DNA of 64,000 nucleotides from Acidobacteriota bacterium (GTDB lineage: Bacteria > Actinomycetota > Acidimicrobiia > Acidimicrobiales > RAAP-2), in NCBI GenBank assembly GCA_018971185.1, contig JAGXBH010000004.1:20883-84882 (forward strand), in the 5' to 3' direction. The notes beneath the pieces are model-generated. The model was not told the DNA's origin and searched no databases. It worked only from the letters and a program-made list of their open reading frames with translations. Each line of letters opens with the position of its first letter. Position 1 is the first letter of the stretch. Below, piece after piece: positions 19,933 through 30,192 of the stretch. A program made the position numbers and the translations under genes.

Positions 19933-21162
19933 GTGGATGTCACAGCCAGCTCATTGTCCCCGCGCCGCCTCACGCGCCAGATCTCCGTCGGTTCGGTGAA
20001 GGTGGGCGGCGACGCGCCAATCTCGGTCCAATCGATGACCACCACCAAGACCGCCGACGTCGAGGCCACGCTGGCGCAGATCTACGCCCTGGCGGGCGCC
20101 GGGGCGGACATCGTGCGCTGCACCTGCAACGAGCGCGCGGCCGCGGAGGGTCTCGCGCAGATCATCCCGCGCTCACCCGTCCCCATCGTGGCCGATATCC
20201 ACTTCCACGTCGAGATGGCACTCGCCGCGCTGGAGGCGGGTGTCCACGGACTGCGACTCAATCCCGGGAACCTGCGAAAGCCCGAGGAGATCCGTCTGGT
20301 GGCCCGTGAGGCCCGTGACCGAGGGGTGCCGATCCGTATCGGCGTCAACGCCGGGAGTCTGCACCCGGACATCTACGATCGCTTCGGCGGCGCGACGCCC
20401 GAGGCCCTCGTCGAGTCGGCACGCATCGAACTGGCCTACTTCCAAGAGGTCGACTTCGACGACGTGAAGATCTCGGTGAAGGCCTCCTCGGTCGCCACGA
20501 TGATCGCGGCGTACCGCCTGGCGTCGGAGACCTTCAAGCACCCCCTGCACCTCGGGGTGACCGAGGCGGGACCGTTGCCGGGGGGGTTGCTCAAGGGGAC
20601 CGCGGGCATCGCCACGTTGTTGGCCGAGGGCATCGGTGACACCCTGCGCTACTCACTCACCGCCGACCCGGTGGAGGAGGCCAAGGCCGGTCGCCAGCTG
20701 TTGGAGGCGCTGGGTCTGCGTGAGCGCACGGGCCTGGACCTCATCGCCTGCCCGAGTTGCGGGCGCGCCGAGGTGGACGTCATCTCGGTGGCGACGAAGG
20801 CGCAGGAGGCCCTGATCGCCCTCGACATCCCCATCCAAGTGGCGGTGATGGGGTGCGTCGTCAACGGTCCGGGCGAAGCGCGCCACGCGGATCTAGGGAT
20901 CGCCGCGGGCCGACGCCGGGGCCACCTCTTCATCCGGGGCCAGATCATCCGCGTCGTCCCCGAGGACGAGATGGTCGAGGCGCTCGTCGACGAGGCGCAG
21001 AGGATCGCCAAAGAGGGGATCGAGGCACGTCTCGCCGCCCGTGACGTCTCCGCCGAGGCCGACGCCGCGGCCGACCGTGCGGCGCTGCTCGACGCCAAGG
21101 GCGTGGACGCGAACAACGCGAGTCAGGTCATCGAGCGGATCCGCCGGCGCGACGAGCACTGA
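19933..21162 (+). CDS. ispG: 4-hydroxy-3-methylbut-2-en-1-yl diphosphate synthase
   Basis: PISVQSMTTTKTADVEATLAQI, CPSCGRAEVDV, VAVMGCVVNGPGEARHADLGIAAG. Confidence 0.96.
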   Translation: MDVTASSLSPRRLTRQISVGSVKVGGDAPISVQSMTTTKTADVEATLAQIYALAGAGADIVRCTCNERAAAEGLAQIIPRSPVPIVADIHFHVEMALAALEAGVHGLRLNPGNLRKPEEIRLVAREARDRGVPIRIGVNAGSLHPDIYDRFGGATPEALVESARIELAYFQEVDFDDVKISVKASSVATMIAAYRLASETFKHPLHLGVTEAGPLPGGLLKGTAGIATLLAEGIGDTLRYSLTADPVEEAKAGRQLLEALGLRERTGLDLIACPSCGRAEVDVISVATKAQEALIALDIPIQVAVMGCVVNGPGEARHADLGIAAGRRRGHLFIRGQIIRVVPEDEMVEALVDEAQRIAKEGIEARLAARDVSAEADAAADRAALLDAKGVDANNASQVIERIRRRDEH

Positions 21163-21216
21163 ACGTCGTTGGTCGTGGTGATTCACTAGGCTCAGTCCAC
21201 GTCGAAGAGGAGAAAC

Positions 21217-22629
21217 GTGGCCGGCCCCAGTGTCCTGACCCCCCAGAACGAAGACTTCCCGCAGTGGTACCAAGAAGTGGTGGCGAAGGCGGAGATGGCC
21301 GATAACGGGCCAGTACGCGGCACAATGGTGATCCGTCCCTACGGATACGCGATCTGGGAGCGCATCCAGTCGGCGATCGACGAGCGCATCAAGCTCGCCG
21401 GCGCGCAGAACGCCTACTTCCCGCTGTTCATCCCCGAGAGCTACCTCTCCAAGGAGGCCGAGCACGTCGAGGGGTTCAGTCCCGAACTCGCGGTGGTGAC
21501 GCACGCTGGAGGTGAGGAACTCGCCGAACCGATCGTGGTGCGACCGACCTCGGAGACGGTGATCGGCGAGTTCATGGCCAAATGGATCCAGAGTCACAGG
21601 GACCTGCCCCTCCTCTTGAACCAGTGGGCGAACGTGGTGCGCTGGGAGATGCGCCCTCGGCTCTTTCTGCGGTCGTCTGAGTTCCTCTGGCAGGAGGGTC
21701 ACACGGCGCACGCCAGCGCGCGCGACGCATCGGCCTACGCGTTGAAGATTCACCTCGAGGTGTACCACGACTTCTTGGAGAAGGTCCTCGCGGTGCCGAC
21801 CTTCCTCGGCATCAAGCCGCCGAGCGAGCGCTTCGCCGGCGCCACCAACACCATGACCTGTGAGGGGATGATGCGCGACGGCAAGGCGCTGCAGATGGCT
21901 ACTTCTCACGAACTCGGACAGAACTTCGCGCGCGCCTTCGACATCTACTTCCAGAGCGAGCAAGGTCAGTCCGAGTTGTGCTACACGACGTCGTGGGGGG
22001 CCTCGACCCGGCTGGTGGGTGGTCTGATCATGGCCCACGGCGACGACAGGGGTCTGATACTGCCACCGGCGCTCGCACCGATCCAGGTGGTCGTGCTCGC
22101 GGTCCGTGAGGACGATGAGGTTCTCACGGCGTGTCGCGACCAATACGACCAATTGACCGCCGCTGGGGTGCGCGCGCACGTCGACGACGGTCGGCGAGGG
22201 AGCTTCGGGCGAAGGGTGACCGACTGGGAGATGAAGGGCGTACCGGTACGCATCGAAGTGGGACCTCGCGACCTCGCCCAGGGCCTGGTGAGCGTGGTCC
22301 GTCGCGATACCGGCGAGAAGTCGACCGTCGCGGTCGCCGACGCGGCCGCACTCGCTAGTTCCCTGGTCCGCGACGTCCAAGGGGCGATGCTCAACGCTGC
22401 TCGTACCTTGCGCGACTCGCGCACGACGACCGTGAGCGACCTCGATGGGGCCATCGAAGTGGCCCAGGAGGGCTTCGCACGTGTGGAGTGGAGCAAGGTC
22501 GGCGACGCCGGGGAGGCACGCCTGAAATCTCAGGCGATGACCGTCCGTTGCTTGCAACGGAGCGACGGCTCGATGCCTGAGAACGAACGAGAATCGGGCT
22601 TGGTCGCCATCGTCGCGCGGTCGTATTGA
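21217..22629 (+). CDS. proS: Prolyl-tRNA synthetase
   Basis: ProS class II motifs: VRPTSETVIGEFMAKWI, RWEMRPRLFLRSSEFLWQEGHTAH, TSWGASTRLVGGLIMAHGDDRGLILPP. Confidence 0.95.
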   Translation: MAGPSVLTPQNEDFPQWYQEVVAKAEMADNGPVRGTMVIRPYGYAIWERIQSAIDERIKLAGAQNAYFPLFIPESYLSKEAEHVEGFSPELAVVTHAGGEELAEPIVVRPTSETVIGEFMAKWIQSHRDLPLLLNQWANVVRWEMRPRLFLRSSEFLWQEGHTAHASARDASAYALKIHLEVYHDFLEKVLAVPTFLGIKPPSERFAGATNTMTCEGMMRDGKALQMATSHELGQNFARAFDIYFQSEQGQSELCYTTSWGASTRLVGGLIMAHGDDRGLILPPALAPIQVVVLAVREDDEVLTACRDQYDQLTAAGVRAHVDDGRRGSFGRRVTDWEMKGVPVRIEVGPRDLAQGLVSVVRRDTGEKSTVAVADAAALASSLVRDVQGAMLNAARTLRDSRTTTVSDLDGAIEVAQEGFARVEWSKVGDAGEARLKSQAMTVRCLQRSDGSMPENERESGLVAIVARSY

Positions 22630-22685
22630 TCGTTTCCCCTCATCAGCGGTAGTTATCGGCGTGCGACGCGACTCGTGGAGGTCGG

Positions 22686-22714
22686 TTGTCACTCAGGGGT
22701 CCAACTGCTACAAT
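22686..22714 (+). promoter_or_regulatory. Sigma-70-type promoter upstream of the rimP-nusA-infB operon
   Basis: TTGTCA (22686-22691) - 17 bp - TACAAT (22709-22714). Confidence 0.65.
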
Positions 22715-22752
22715 TGAAGCCGACAGTCCGCTCAGGACGTTTGGACTCGTTT

Positions 22753-22780
22753 AAGCGCGGGCCTCGGGCCCGCGCTTTTT
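22753..22780 (+). terminator. Intrinsic terminator/attenuator in the rimP leader
   Basis: AAGCGCGGGCC-TCG-GGCCCGCGCTT, 11-bp perfect stem, followed by a T-rich run. Confidence 0.88.
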
Positions 22781-22816
22781 CTTTGTCCCGACACTGGTGG
22801 CATAGAGAGGAGAGGC

Positions 22817-23311
22817 ATGGAACTGGAGACCCCATTGCGCTCGCTCCTATCTAACCTTGGACTTGACCTTTACGACTTAGAGCTCGCCCACGCGACGCTG
22901 AACGTCACGGTGAATCGACCGGGGGGCGTCGATTTGGAGACGCTGACCACGGCGAGCAGGGCAATATCTGAGTGGCTGGACCTCAACGACCCCATTTCGG
23001 GGCGCTACACCTTGGACGTGTCGAGTCCCGGCCTCGAGAGGCGGTTGCGGACCGTCGAACACTTCCGCTCGGCCGTCGGCGAGACCGTCACCCTGCGAGA
23101 GATCCGTGAGGGTGAGCCCACCCGGCGATTGGAGGGCCGACTGGACGAGGTGAACGACACCACCCTGACGCTCACCGATACTTCGGTCGGCGCAGTTCAC
23201 GTGGCGATCACCTCGATCGAGCGCGCGCGCACGGTCTTCCAGTGGGGTGGCGAGGCCAAGCCGTCTCCCTCGCGGGGCAAACCTCACACAACGACGAGCA
23301 AGAAAGGCTAA
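22817..23311 (+). CDS. rimP: Ribosome maturation factor RimP
   Basis: Precedes nusA; GVDLETLTTASRAISEWLDLNDPISGRYTLDVSSPGLERRL. Confidence 0.92.
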   Translation: MELETPLRSLLSNLGLDLYDLELAHATLNVTVNRPGGVDLETLTTASRAISEWLDLNDPISGRYTLDVSSPGLERRLRTVEHFRSAVGETVTLREIREGEPTRRLEGRLDEVNDTTLTLTDTSVGAVHVAITSIERARTVFQWGGEAKPSPSRGKPHTTTSKKG

Positions 23312-23315
23312 GAAC

Positions 23316-24545
23316 ATGGCAAACTTCGAATTTCTAGAAGCCCTCGGACAGATTGCGCGTGACCAGAACATCGACGAGGGGGAATTGCTCATTGCACTGG
23401 CCAACGCCTTGCTCGCGGCGTACAAGCGCCGTCCCGATTCCGCGGAGGACGCGGAGGTCGAGATCAACCCCGAGACCGGCGAGATCAAGGTGTGGGGACT
23501 CGAACTCGACCTCGACGGCAACGTCACGCGCGAGTGGGACGCGACCCCGGAGGACTTCGGACGTATCGCCGCCCAGACCGCCAAGCAGGTCTTGATGCAA
23601 CTGATCCGCGACATCCAGCGACGCCAGATGTACGAGGAGTTCGCCAACCGCGAAGGGGACATCGTCTCGGGCACCGTCCAGCAGAACGACAACCGCTACA
23701 CGTTGCTCGACCTCGGCCGCGTCGAGGCACTGCTGCCCCAGGCCGAGCAGATCGCCTTCGAACGTTACGAGCACGGGGCCCGCGTCAAGGTGTACATCGT
23801 CGAAGTCCGAAAGACCAACAAGGGTCCCCAGATCGTGGTCAGTCGCACGCACCCGGCCCTGGTGGCCAAGCTCTTCGAGATCGAGGTCCCCGAGATCGCC
23901 AACGGCATCGTCGAGATCAAGGCGCTGGCCCGCGAACCGGGGCACCGATCCAAGATCGCGGTGGCCTCCAACGACACGATGGTCGACCCGGTGGGCGCCT
24001 GCGTGGGGGCGCGGGGTTCACGGGTGCGCAACATCACCAACGAACTGCGCTCCGAGCGCATCGACGTGGTTCCCTACAGCGACGACCCCATCGAGTTCAT
24101 CCAGGCCGCGCTCGCGCCCGCTCGCGTCCGCGAGGTCCAGTTGAACGAGGAGGAGGGGATCGCCACCGTCATCGTCCACGATCAGCAACTCTCGTTGGCG
24201 ATCGGCAAGGAGGGTCAGAACGCCCGGCTGGCGGCTCGCCTGACGGGATGGCGCATCGATATCCGCTCGGAGAACGAGGGGGAGGACGAGGTCGTCGAGG
24301 AGGTGTGGACCGAGGAGGGCATCGTGGTCGACGAGGTGGTCACCGTGGTGCACGACGAGCACGCGCACGACCACGGCCCGGTCACCGAGGTCTTCACCGA
24401 CGGCGTCACCCTCGTCGAGGAGACCCTCAACGTGGTCCCCGACGGCGAGGGCCACGAGGTCCGCGTGGTCGAGGATGTCGTCATGGACGAGCACGGCACT
24501 CAGGCCGAGGTGCTGGAGGTCGACGTCACGGGGGACGACGCATAG
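23316..24545 (+). CDS. nusA: Transcription termination/antitermination factor NusA with acidic/His C-terminal tail
   Basis: S1/KH domains; VDPVGACVGARGSRVRNITNELRSERIDVVPYSDDP; ATG 23316. Confidence 0.95.
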   Translation: MANFEFLEALGQIARDQNIDEGELLIALANALLAAYKRRPDSAEDAEVEINPETGEIKVWGLELDLDGNVTREWDATPEDFGRIAAQTAKQVLMQLIRDIQRRQMYEEFANREGDIVSGTVQQNDNRYTLLDLGRVEALLPQAEQIAFERYEHGARVKVYIVEVRKTNKGPQIVVSRTHPALVAKLFEIEVPEIANGIVEIKALAREPGHRSKIAVASNDTMVDPVGACVGARGSRVRNITNELRSERIDVVPYSDDPIEFIQAALAPARVREVQLNEEEGIATVIVHDQQLSLAIGKEGQNARLAARLTGWRIDIRSENEGEDEVVEEVWTEEGIVVDEVVTVVHDEHAHDHGPVTEVFTDGVTLVEETLNVVPDGEGHEVRVVEDVVMDEHGTQAEVLEVDVTGDDA

Positions 24546-24808
24546 TCCCGGTACGGACCTGCGTGGTCTGTCGTCGACGCCGCGAGTGGGATGAACTCCA
24601 ACGCGCGGGTCGGTCGCCGGACGGTGGGTGGTATCTCGGTCCCGGGGCAGGTCGCGGGGTGTGGTGGTGCCGCGAGGGGGAGTGCCTCTCAGGGGTCCGC
24701 GTGACCCGCGTGGCGCGTGCGTTGCGGCGCCCCCTCGACGAGAGCGACGTCGCCGGACTGCGCGAGTTGGCGCAGCGCTCGAAAACGGTTGTAGTTGTGG
24801 AAGAATAG
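24542..24808 (+). CDS. ylxR: YlxR family nucleic-acid-binding protein
   Basis: VPVRTCVVCRRRREWDELQR...GRGVWWCREGECL; between nusA and infB; no canonical start codon found (see findings). Confidence 0.8.
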   Translation: MVPVRTCVVCRRRREWDELQRAGRSPDGGWYLGPGAGRGVWWCREGECLSGVRVTRVARALRRPLDESDVAGLRELAQRSKTVVVVEE

Positions 24809-24814
24809 GGAATT

Positions 24815-27535
24815 GTGCTTGCGGAGCGCGAGCACACGATTCAAGGGAATGTTTTGGCGCAGAAGAAGATCCGGGTACACGAGCTCTCCAAGGAGCTCGG
24901 TCTAACGAGCAAGGAGCTGCTCGCACTCGCCCAGACGCTGGGTATTGGAGCGTCGAGCCCCTCCGCCTCCATCGAGGACGCCCAGGCGGACCGTATCCGC
25001 CGCAAGGCGGACAACGAGGGTCTGCGTCGCGAGGTGGCACCCGAGGAGTCGACCAAGACCAAGTCACGGCCCGCCAGGGCCGCGACGCCCGAGGTCGTGG
25101 AGGAAACCGTGTCACCCCCGGTCACCTCGTCGAGCACGAGTACCGCGGTTCACGCGGCGCCCGTCAGCGACGCCGAGGTTCCCTCGCCCGTCGGCGAAGC
25201 CCCTCGCGTCGTGAGGAGCCGTCCGGCGGTGGCGCCGAAGCCAGCGGCGCCCCGGGTCGCGCCGGCGGAGGGACCGACGACGATCAGGCCGACCCAGCGA
25301 ACCAGCGGTGAGGGGGGCGACGTTGTGCCCGCGAAGCGGCCGCCGCTCTCCCAGAGTGGTCGTCCCATCCCGCCACCCCCGGGGCGCCCCATGAGCCCTT
25401 CGGGTCGCCCGATCCCACCGCCCCCGGGCATGCGCCGCCCCGGCGGACCCGGTGGCGCGCCCTCGAGTCGACCCGGCGGCGCCGGAGCGCCTCGTCCGAT
25501 GAGCGCGCGTCCCTCGTCCGGGGGAGCGCCGCGTGCGGGCGGACCCTCACGTCCAGGGGGCGCCGGCTTCGCCGCGCGACCGGGTGCGGCCACGGGTGCG
25601 GGGGCCTCGGGTCCGGGACGCGGCCCGGCGAACCGTGGTTCGGGCGGACCGCGCGGCTCGCAGCGAAAGACGACGCGTCGCCGTCGTCGTAACGTCGAGG
25701 AGCTCGAGCCGACCCAGATGACGACCTGGCAGCCGAGCTCGGCGCCCGTCCCCGACGGGGACATCATCATCGAGCGCGGATCCACCGCCAAGGACGTCGG
25801 CCCCAAGCTGAATCGTTCCGCAGCCGACATCATCCGCTTCCTCTTCCTGCAGGGCGAGATCGTGACCGCCGTACAGGGCCTGAGTGACGACATGATCGAG
25901 CTCTACGCCGCCGAAGTCGGCGCCTCGGTGAAGTTGGTCGACCCGGGTGAGCAGCAAGAGGCGGCGCTGCTGGCGCGTTTCTTCGACGAGGAGGACATGG
26001 ACGAGGACATCGAGGCCACGCCGCGTCCTCCCGTGGTGACCGTGATGGGTCACGTCGACCACGGTAAGACCAAGCTGCTCGACCGGATTCGCAAGACCAA
26101 CGTGGTGGCGGGCGAGGCGGGTGGCATCACCCAGCACATCGGTGCCTATCAGGTGACCTGGCAGGGTAAGACGATCGCGTTCCTCGACACGCCGGGACAC
26201 GAGGCCTTCACCGCGATGCGCGCGCGTGGCGCCAAGGTCACCGACATCGTGATCCTCGTGGTCGCCGCCGACGACGGCGTCATGCCCCAGACGGTGGAGG
26301 CCATCAACCACGCCAAGGCCGCGGAAGTCCCAATCATCGTCGCCGTCAACAAGATCGACAAGGAGGACGCCAATCCCGATCGCGTCCTGCAGCAACTCAG
26401 CGAGCACGGTCTCGTGCCCGAGAAGTGGGGTGGTGACACCATCACCGTCGAGATCTCGGCGCTGCAGGGACTGGGCATCGACGACTTGCTCGAGCAAGTG
26501 CTGCTGGTGGCCGAACTGGCCGAGCTCTCCGCGCGACCCTCGGGCCGCGCCACGGGGACGGTGCTCGAGGCGAACCTTGAGGTGGGCCGTGGTCCGGTGG
26601 CCACCGTGATGGTGCAGTCGGGCCTCCTGCGTGTCGGCGACCCCGTCGTCGCCGGCGCGGCCTTCGGCAAGGTCAAGGCGTTGATCAACGACCAGGGTAA
26701 GCAGATCAAGTCGGCGGGCCCGTCGACGCCCGTGCAGATCCTCGGGTTCTCCGAGCCGCCCTTCGCGGGCGACGAGATGCGCGTCGCCCAGGACCTGGGC
26801 AACGCGCGCTCCCTCGCTGAGGCGCGCGCACAGCGTGTGCGCCTGGTGGGACACCAGCCCGTGGCCTCGGCGTCGGGTGCGCGTCTCGAGGACCTGTTCG
26901 AACAGATCCAACGGGGCGAGACCGCCACGCTCAACATCGTCTTGAAGGCTGACGTGCAGGGCTCGCTCGAGGCGTGCACCGAATCGCTGCGCAAGCTCGA
27001 GCGCGATGACGTGAAACTGGTGATAGTGCACCGTGGTGTCGGAGGGATCACTGAGAACGACGTGCAGCTGGCCAAGGCCTCCACCGCGACGATCATCGGT
27101 TTCAACGTACGTCCCGACCGGCGCAGCCGCGAGCTCGCCGAGTCCGAGGGCGTGGAGATCCGCACCTACGAGATCATCTACAAGTTGATCGAGGAGATCG
27201 AATCGGCCATGCTGGGTCTCCTCTCGCCCGTCTTCGAGGAAGTGGTCACCGGCGAGGCCGAGGTGCGCGAGGTCTTTCGAGTCCCGCGGATCGGTGCGAT
27301 CGCCGGATGCCTGGTCCGCGAGGGGGTCATCACCCGAGGGTCCAAGGTCCGCTTCCTGCGCGAGGGGACCATCATCTGGAAGGGGTCGATCACCTCACTG
27401 CGTCGCTTCAAGGACGACGCGCGCGAGGTGCAGGCGGGTTACGAGTGCGGCATCGGTCTCTCGGACTACCAGGATCTCAAGGAGGGCGACGTCATCGAGA
27501 CGTTCGAAGAGCGCGAGATCCCGCGAACGGCCTAA
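24815..27535 (+). CDS. infB: Translation initiation factor IF-2
   Basis: [36 protein letters not shown]; Pro/Gly/Arg-rich linker. Confidence 0.97.
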   Translation: MLAEREHTIQGNVLAQKKIRVHELSKELGLTSKELLALAQTLGIGASSPSASIEDAQADRIRRKADNEGLRREVAPEESTKTKSRPARAATPEVVEETVSPPVTSSSTSTAVHAAPVSDAEVPSPVGEAPRVVRSRPAVAPKPAAPRVAPAEGPTTIRPTQRTSGEGGDVVPAKRPPLSQSGRPIPPPPGRPMSPSGRPIPPPPGMRRPGGPGGAPSSRPGGAGAPRPMSARPSSGGAPRAGGPSRPGGAGFAARPGAATGAGASGPGRGPANRGSGGPRGSQRKTTRRRRRNVEELEPTQMTTWQPSSAPVPDGDIIIERGSTAKDVGPKLNRSAADIIRFLFLQGEIVTAVQGLSDDMIELYAAEVGASVKLVDPGEQQEAALLARFFDEEDMDEDIEATPRPPVVTVMGHVDHGKTKLLDRIRKTNVVAGEAGGITQHIGAYQVTWQGKTIAFLDTPGHEAFTAMRARGAKVTDIVILVVAADDGVMPQTVEAINHAKAAEVPIIVAVNKIDKEDANPDRVLQQLSEHGLVPEKWGGDTITVEISALQGLGIDDLLEQVLLVAELAELSARPSGRATGTVLEANLEVGRGPVATVMVQSGLLRVGDPVVAGAAFGKVKALINDQGKQIKSAGPSTPVQILGFSEPPFAGDEMRVAQDLGNARSLAEARAQRVRLVGHQPVASASGARLEDLFEQIQRGETATLNIVLKADVQGSLEACTESLRKLERDDVKLVIVHRGVGGITENDVQLAKASTATIIGFNVRPDRRSRELAESEGVEIRTYEIIYKLIEEIESAMLGLLSPVFEEVVTGEAEVREVFRVPRIGAIAGCLVREGVITRGSKVRFLREGTIIWKGSITSLRRFKDDAREVQAGYECGIGLSDYQDLKEGDVIETFEEREIPRTA

Positions 27536-27538
27536 CCC

Positions 27539-27898
27539 ATGGCCCATTCCTCGAGCCACCATCCCTACCCGCGCTCCGCGCGGGTCAACCAGATCCTGCG
27601 CGAGGTCATCTCCGAGGAGATCCTGCGCCTCGGAGATGTCGACGAGCGATTGGGATTCCTGACGGTCACCGGCGTCGAGATCACCGCGGACATGCGCCAG
27701 GCGATGGTCTACCTCGATTCGCTCGACGAGGAGCGTGCGGCGGCACTGGAGGAACGACGGGCTCAGATCCAGGGATCGGTGAACGCGCAGACGCGCCTGA
27801 AGCGCACGCCGCGGCTCTCCTTCATGGCCGATCCCGCGATCGCCAGTGGTAACGCGGTTGAGGACGCCCTACGTCGACAGCGTCATGACGACGACTAA
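27539..27898 (+). CDS. rbfA: Ribosome-binding factor A
   Basis: RVNQILREVISEEILRL...RLKRTPRLSFMADPAI. Confidence 0.93.
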   Translation: MAHSSSHHPYPRSARVNQILREVISEEILRLGDVDERLGFLTVTGVEITADMRQAMVYLDSLDEERAAALEERRAQIQGSVNAQTRLKRTPRLSFMADPAIASGNAVEDALRRQRHDDD

Positions 27899-28772
27899 TG
27901 GCCTCCTGCTGATCGACAAACCGGGTGGGCTCACGAGCCACGACGTCGTCGCCAGGCTACGAAGGCTCTACGACGAGCGTCGGATCGGCCACGCCGGCAC
28001 CCTGGACCCGATGGCCACCGGGCTCCTGGTGGTGGCGCTCGGTCCCTCGACACGATTGCTTCGCTTCGCCCAGGCCCAGGTCAAGCGCTACAGCGGCGAG
28101 GTCCGTCTCGGAGTGGCGACGGACACGCTCGACGCTGACGGAGTGGTGGTCGCGCGCGCGGCGGTGCCCGTCCTGGCTTCGGACCAGGTCAACGCCCTGG
28201 CGGCGATGATGGTCGGGCGCCAACTCCAGGTGCCCCCCATGGTCTCGGCGTTGAAGGTGGGCGGACGTCGACTGCACGAGCTCGCGCGCGAAGGTGTCGA
28301 GGTCGAGCGAGCGCCCCGCGAGATTCACATCGAGAGGTTCTCGCTGGCGGCGACCGAGGACCCCGACCGGTGGCGCTTCGACGTCACGTGCTCGGTGGGG
28401 ACGTACGTCCGTGTCCTACTGAGCGACCTGTCGACGAGGATGGGGACCGTGGGGCACCTGAGCGCGCTGCGACGGCTCTCGAGCGGTGCGCACCGGGTCG
28501 AGGATGCCCTTAGTCTGCAAGAGTTGTCGAACTTGGCTGACGCGACGGCGGCCCTCGAGCCACCGGCGCGGCTCGTCGAGGGCCTGGCGTGGACGACCCT
28601 GGACGAGGGTGAGGCCGCGAGGATGCGAATGGGGCAGCGACTGCGCCTCGCCGAGGACCACGTCGCCGAGGAGATCGCGGCCTTCGAGAGCGATGGGACC
28701 TTGGTGGGGATCCTGCGACGTCGCGGAGACCTCTGGAAGCCCGAGATCGTCATGACGGGCGCTGCGACGTGA
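27885..28772 (+). CDS. truB: tRNA pseudouridine(55) synthase
   Basis: NGLLLIDKPGGLTSHDVVARLR...GHAGTLDPMATGLLVVALG. Confidence 0.96.
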   Translation: MTTTNGLLLIDKPGGLTSHDVVARLRRLYDERRIGHAGTLDPMATGLLVVALGPSTRLLRFAQAQVKRYSGEVRLGVATDTLDADGVVVARAAVPVLASDQVNALAAMMVGRQLQVPPMVSALKVGGRRLHELAREGVEVERAPREIHIERFSLAATEDPDRWRFDVTCSVGTYVRVLLSDLSTRMGTVGHLSALRRLSSGAHRVEDALSLQELSNLADATAALEPPARLVEGLAWTTLDEGEAARMRMGQRLRLAEDHVAEEIAAFESDGTLVGILRRRGDLWKPEIVMTGAAT

Positions 28773-29719
28773 GAGTCGGCCACTTCGACGCCGCGCTGCA
28801 GCGACCCAGCGTGGTCTCCTTCGGCGTGTTCGACGGACTACACCGAGGCCACCAGGCTCTCCTCTCTGAGGTGGTGCGTCTGGCGCACGACAACGCCGCG
28901 CACGCCAGCGTCGTGACGTTCGATCCTCACCCCGCTCTGGTGCTCTCGCCGTCGACGGCACCGCGGTTGATCGGCACCATGGACCAGCGCCTCGAGGGGA
29001 TGGACCGACTGGGTGTGGAGCAGGTACTGGTGATGGACTTCGACCAGCAGTCGGCGGCGGAGTCGGCGACGTCCTTCGTGGAACGGGTGTTGGTCCGCCA
29101 GCTCGGAGTGTGCGACCTGGTGGTCGGCGACGACGTCCACTTCGGTCGCGATCGCGAGGGCGACGTGGCGCTGCTCGTACGCCTCGGCGAGCGCCATTCG
29201 TTCCGCGTGCACTCCTCGCCGACCTACGGTGGGCTCAGTCGTTTCAGCTCTTCGTCGGTCCGGGCGCGACTCGCGGCCGGCGACGTCGCGGCCGCGGCCG
29301 CGATCCTCGGTCGCGCTTTCGTCCTGCGCGGGCTTGTCGTGCACGGCGACGCGCGCGGACGTGAGATCGGCTTCGCCACCGCGAACTTGCAGACCCACGA
29401 GCGCCAGCAGTTGCCGGCGTTGGGGATCTACGCCGCCGCCGTGCATCTCGAGGACGGGCGCTGGCGCTGCGGCGCGGTCTCGGTGGGCACGCGTCCCCAG
29501 TTCTACGAGGACGGGGGGGTCCTGGTGGAGGTGCACCTCCCCGACTTCGAGGGCGACCTGTACGGGCAGCGGCTGGACGTCGCCTTCCTCGAGCGACTTC
29601 GTGGCGAGAAGACCTTCGCCACCCTGGACGAGTTGGTCGAGCAAATGGGCCACGATGTCGCGCGCAGCCAGCAAATCTTCGAGAATTTCGATTCCACCGT
29701 CTCGGTCCTGCTAGGATAG
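28769..29719 (+). CDS. ribF: Bifunctional riboflavin kinase/FAD synthetase
   Basis: [31 protein letters not shown]-terminal flavokinase. Confidence 0.95.
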   Translation: MRVGHFDAALQRPSVVSFGVFDGLHRGHQALLSEVVRLAHDNAAHASVVTFDPHPALVLSPSTAPRLIGTMDQRLEGMDRLGVEQVLVMDFDQQSAAESATSFVERVLVRQLGVCDLVVGDDVHFGRDREGDVALLVRLGERHSFRVHSSPTYGGLSRFSSSSVRARLAAGDVAAAAAILGRAFVLRGLVVHGDARGREIGFATANLQTHERQQLPALGIYAAAVHLEDGRWRCGAVSVGTRPQFYEDGGVLVEVHLPDFEGDLYGQRLDVAFLERLRGEKTFATLDELVEQMGHDVARSQQIFENFDSTVSVLLG

Positions 29720-29801
29720 TTTCTCGGTCAGCGACGCTGATCGTGTGAGTCGTCGAGGTGACGGCTCGCAACGGGACCCCCGACTCATAAGGCAAGACTC
29801 C

Positions 29802-30059
29802 ATGGCTGAGAAGCAGCAGATCATCAAGGACTATCAGGCGCACGCCACGGACACGGGCTCGCCCGAGGTCCAGATCGCGATCCTGACGGACCGGATCTCG
29901 CACCTCACCGAGCATCTCAAGGTCCACAAGGGTGATCATCACACCCGGCGCGGACTCATGAAGCTCATCGGCCAGCGACGTCGCCTGCTCGATTACGTGC
30001 AGCGCGGCAACGTGGAGCGATACCGCGAGTTGATCGGGCGTCTCGGAATTCGTCGCTAG
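29802..30059 (+). CDS. rpsO: 30S ribosomal protein S15
   Basis: [52 protein letters not shown] 29802. Confidence 0.97.
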   Translation: MAEKQQIIKDYQAHATDTGSPEVQIAILTDRISHLTEHLKVHKGDHHTRRGLMKLIGQRRRLLDYVQRGNVERYRELIGRLGIRR

Positions 30060-30192
30060 CCGGTCCACGCCGACGCCGTCGGCGTGTCCAACACATCCGA
30101 GTTCTCGGAGGCCAGTGGAGAACAGTCGCGTCAGGCGGCGGTTGCTCACTGGGATCCGGGCGGAGTGTTGCTAACCGCATAAGGAGCATTCC

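Noticed and set aside
20893-22692. 599-aa - strand ORF opposite ispG/proS
   Set aside because: Antisense to two confidently identified genes; no recognisable motifs.
25350-25700. Pro/Gly/Arg-rich low-complexity region of IF-2
   Set aside because: Common in actinobacterial IF-2; not considered unusual.
25547-27031. 494-aa - strand ORF opposite infB
   Set aside because: Antisense shadow ORF; GC-rich codon-position artefact.
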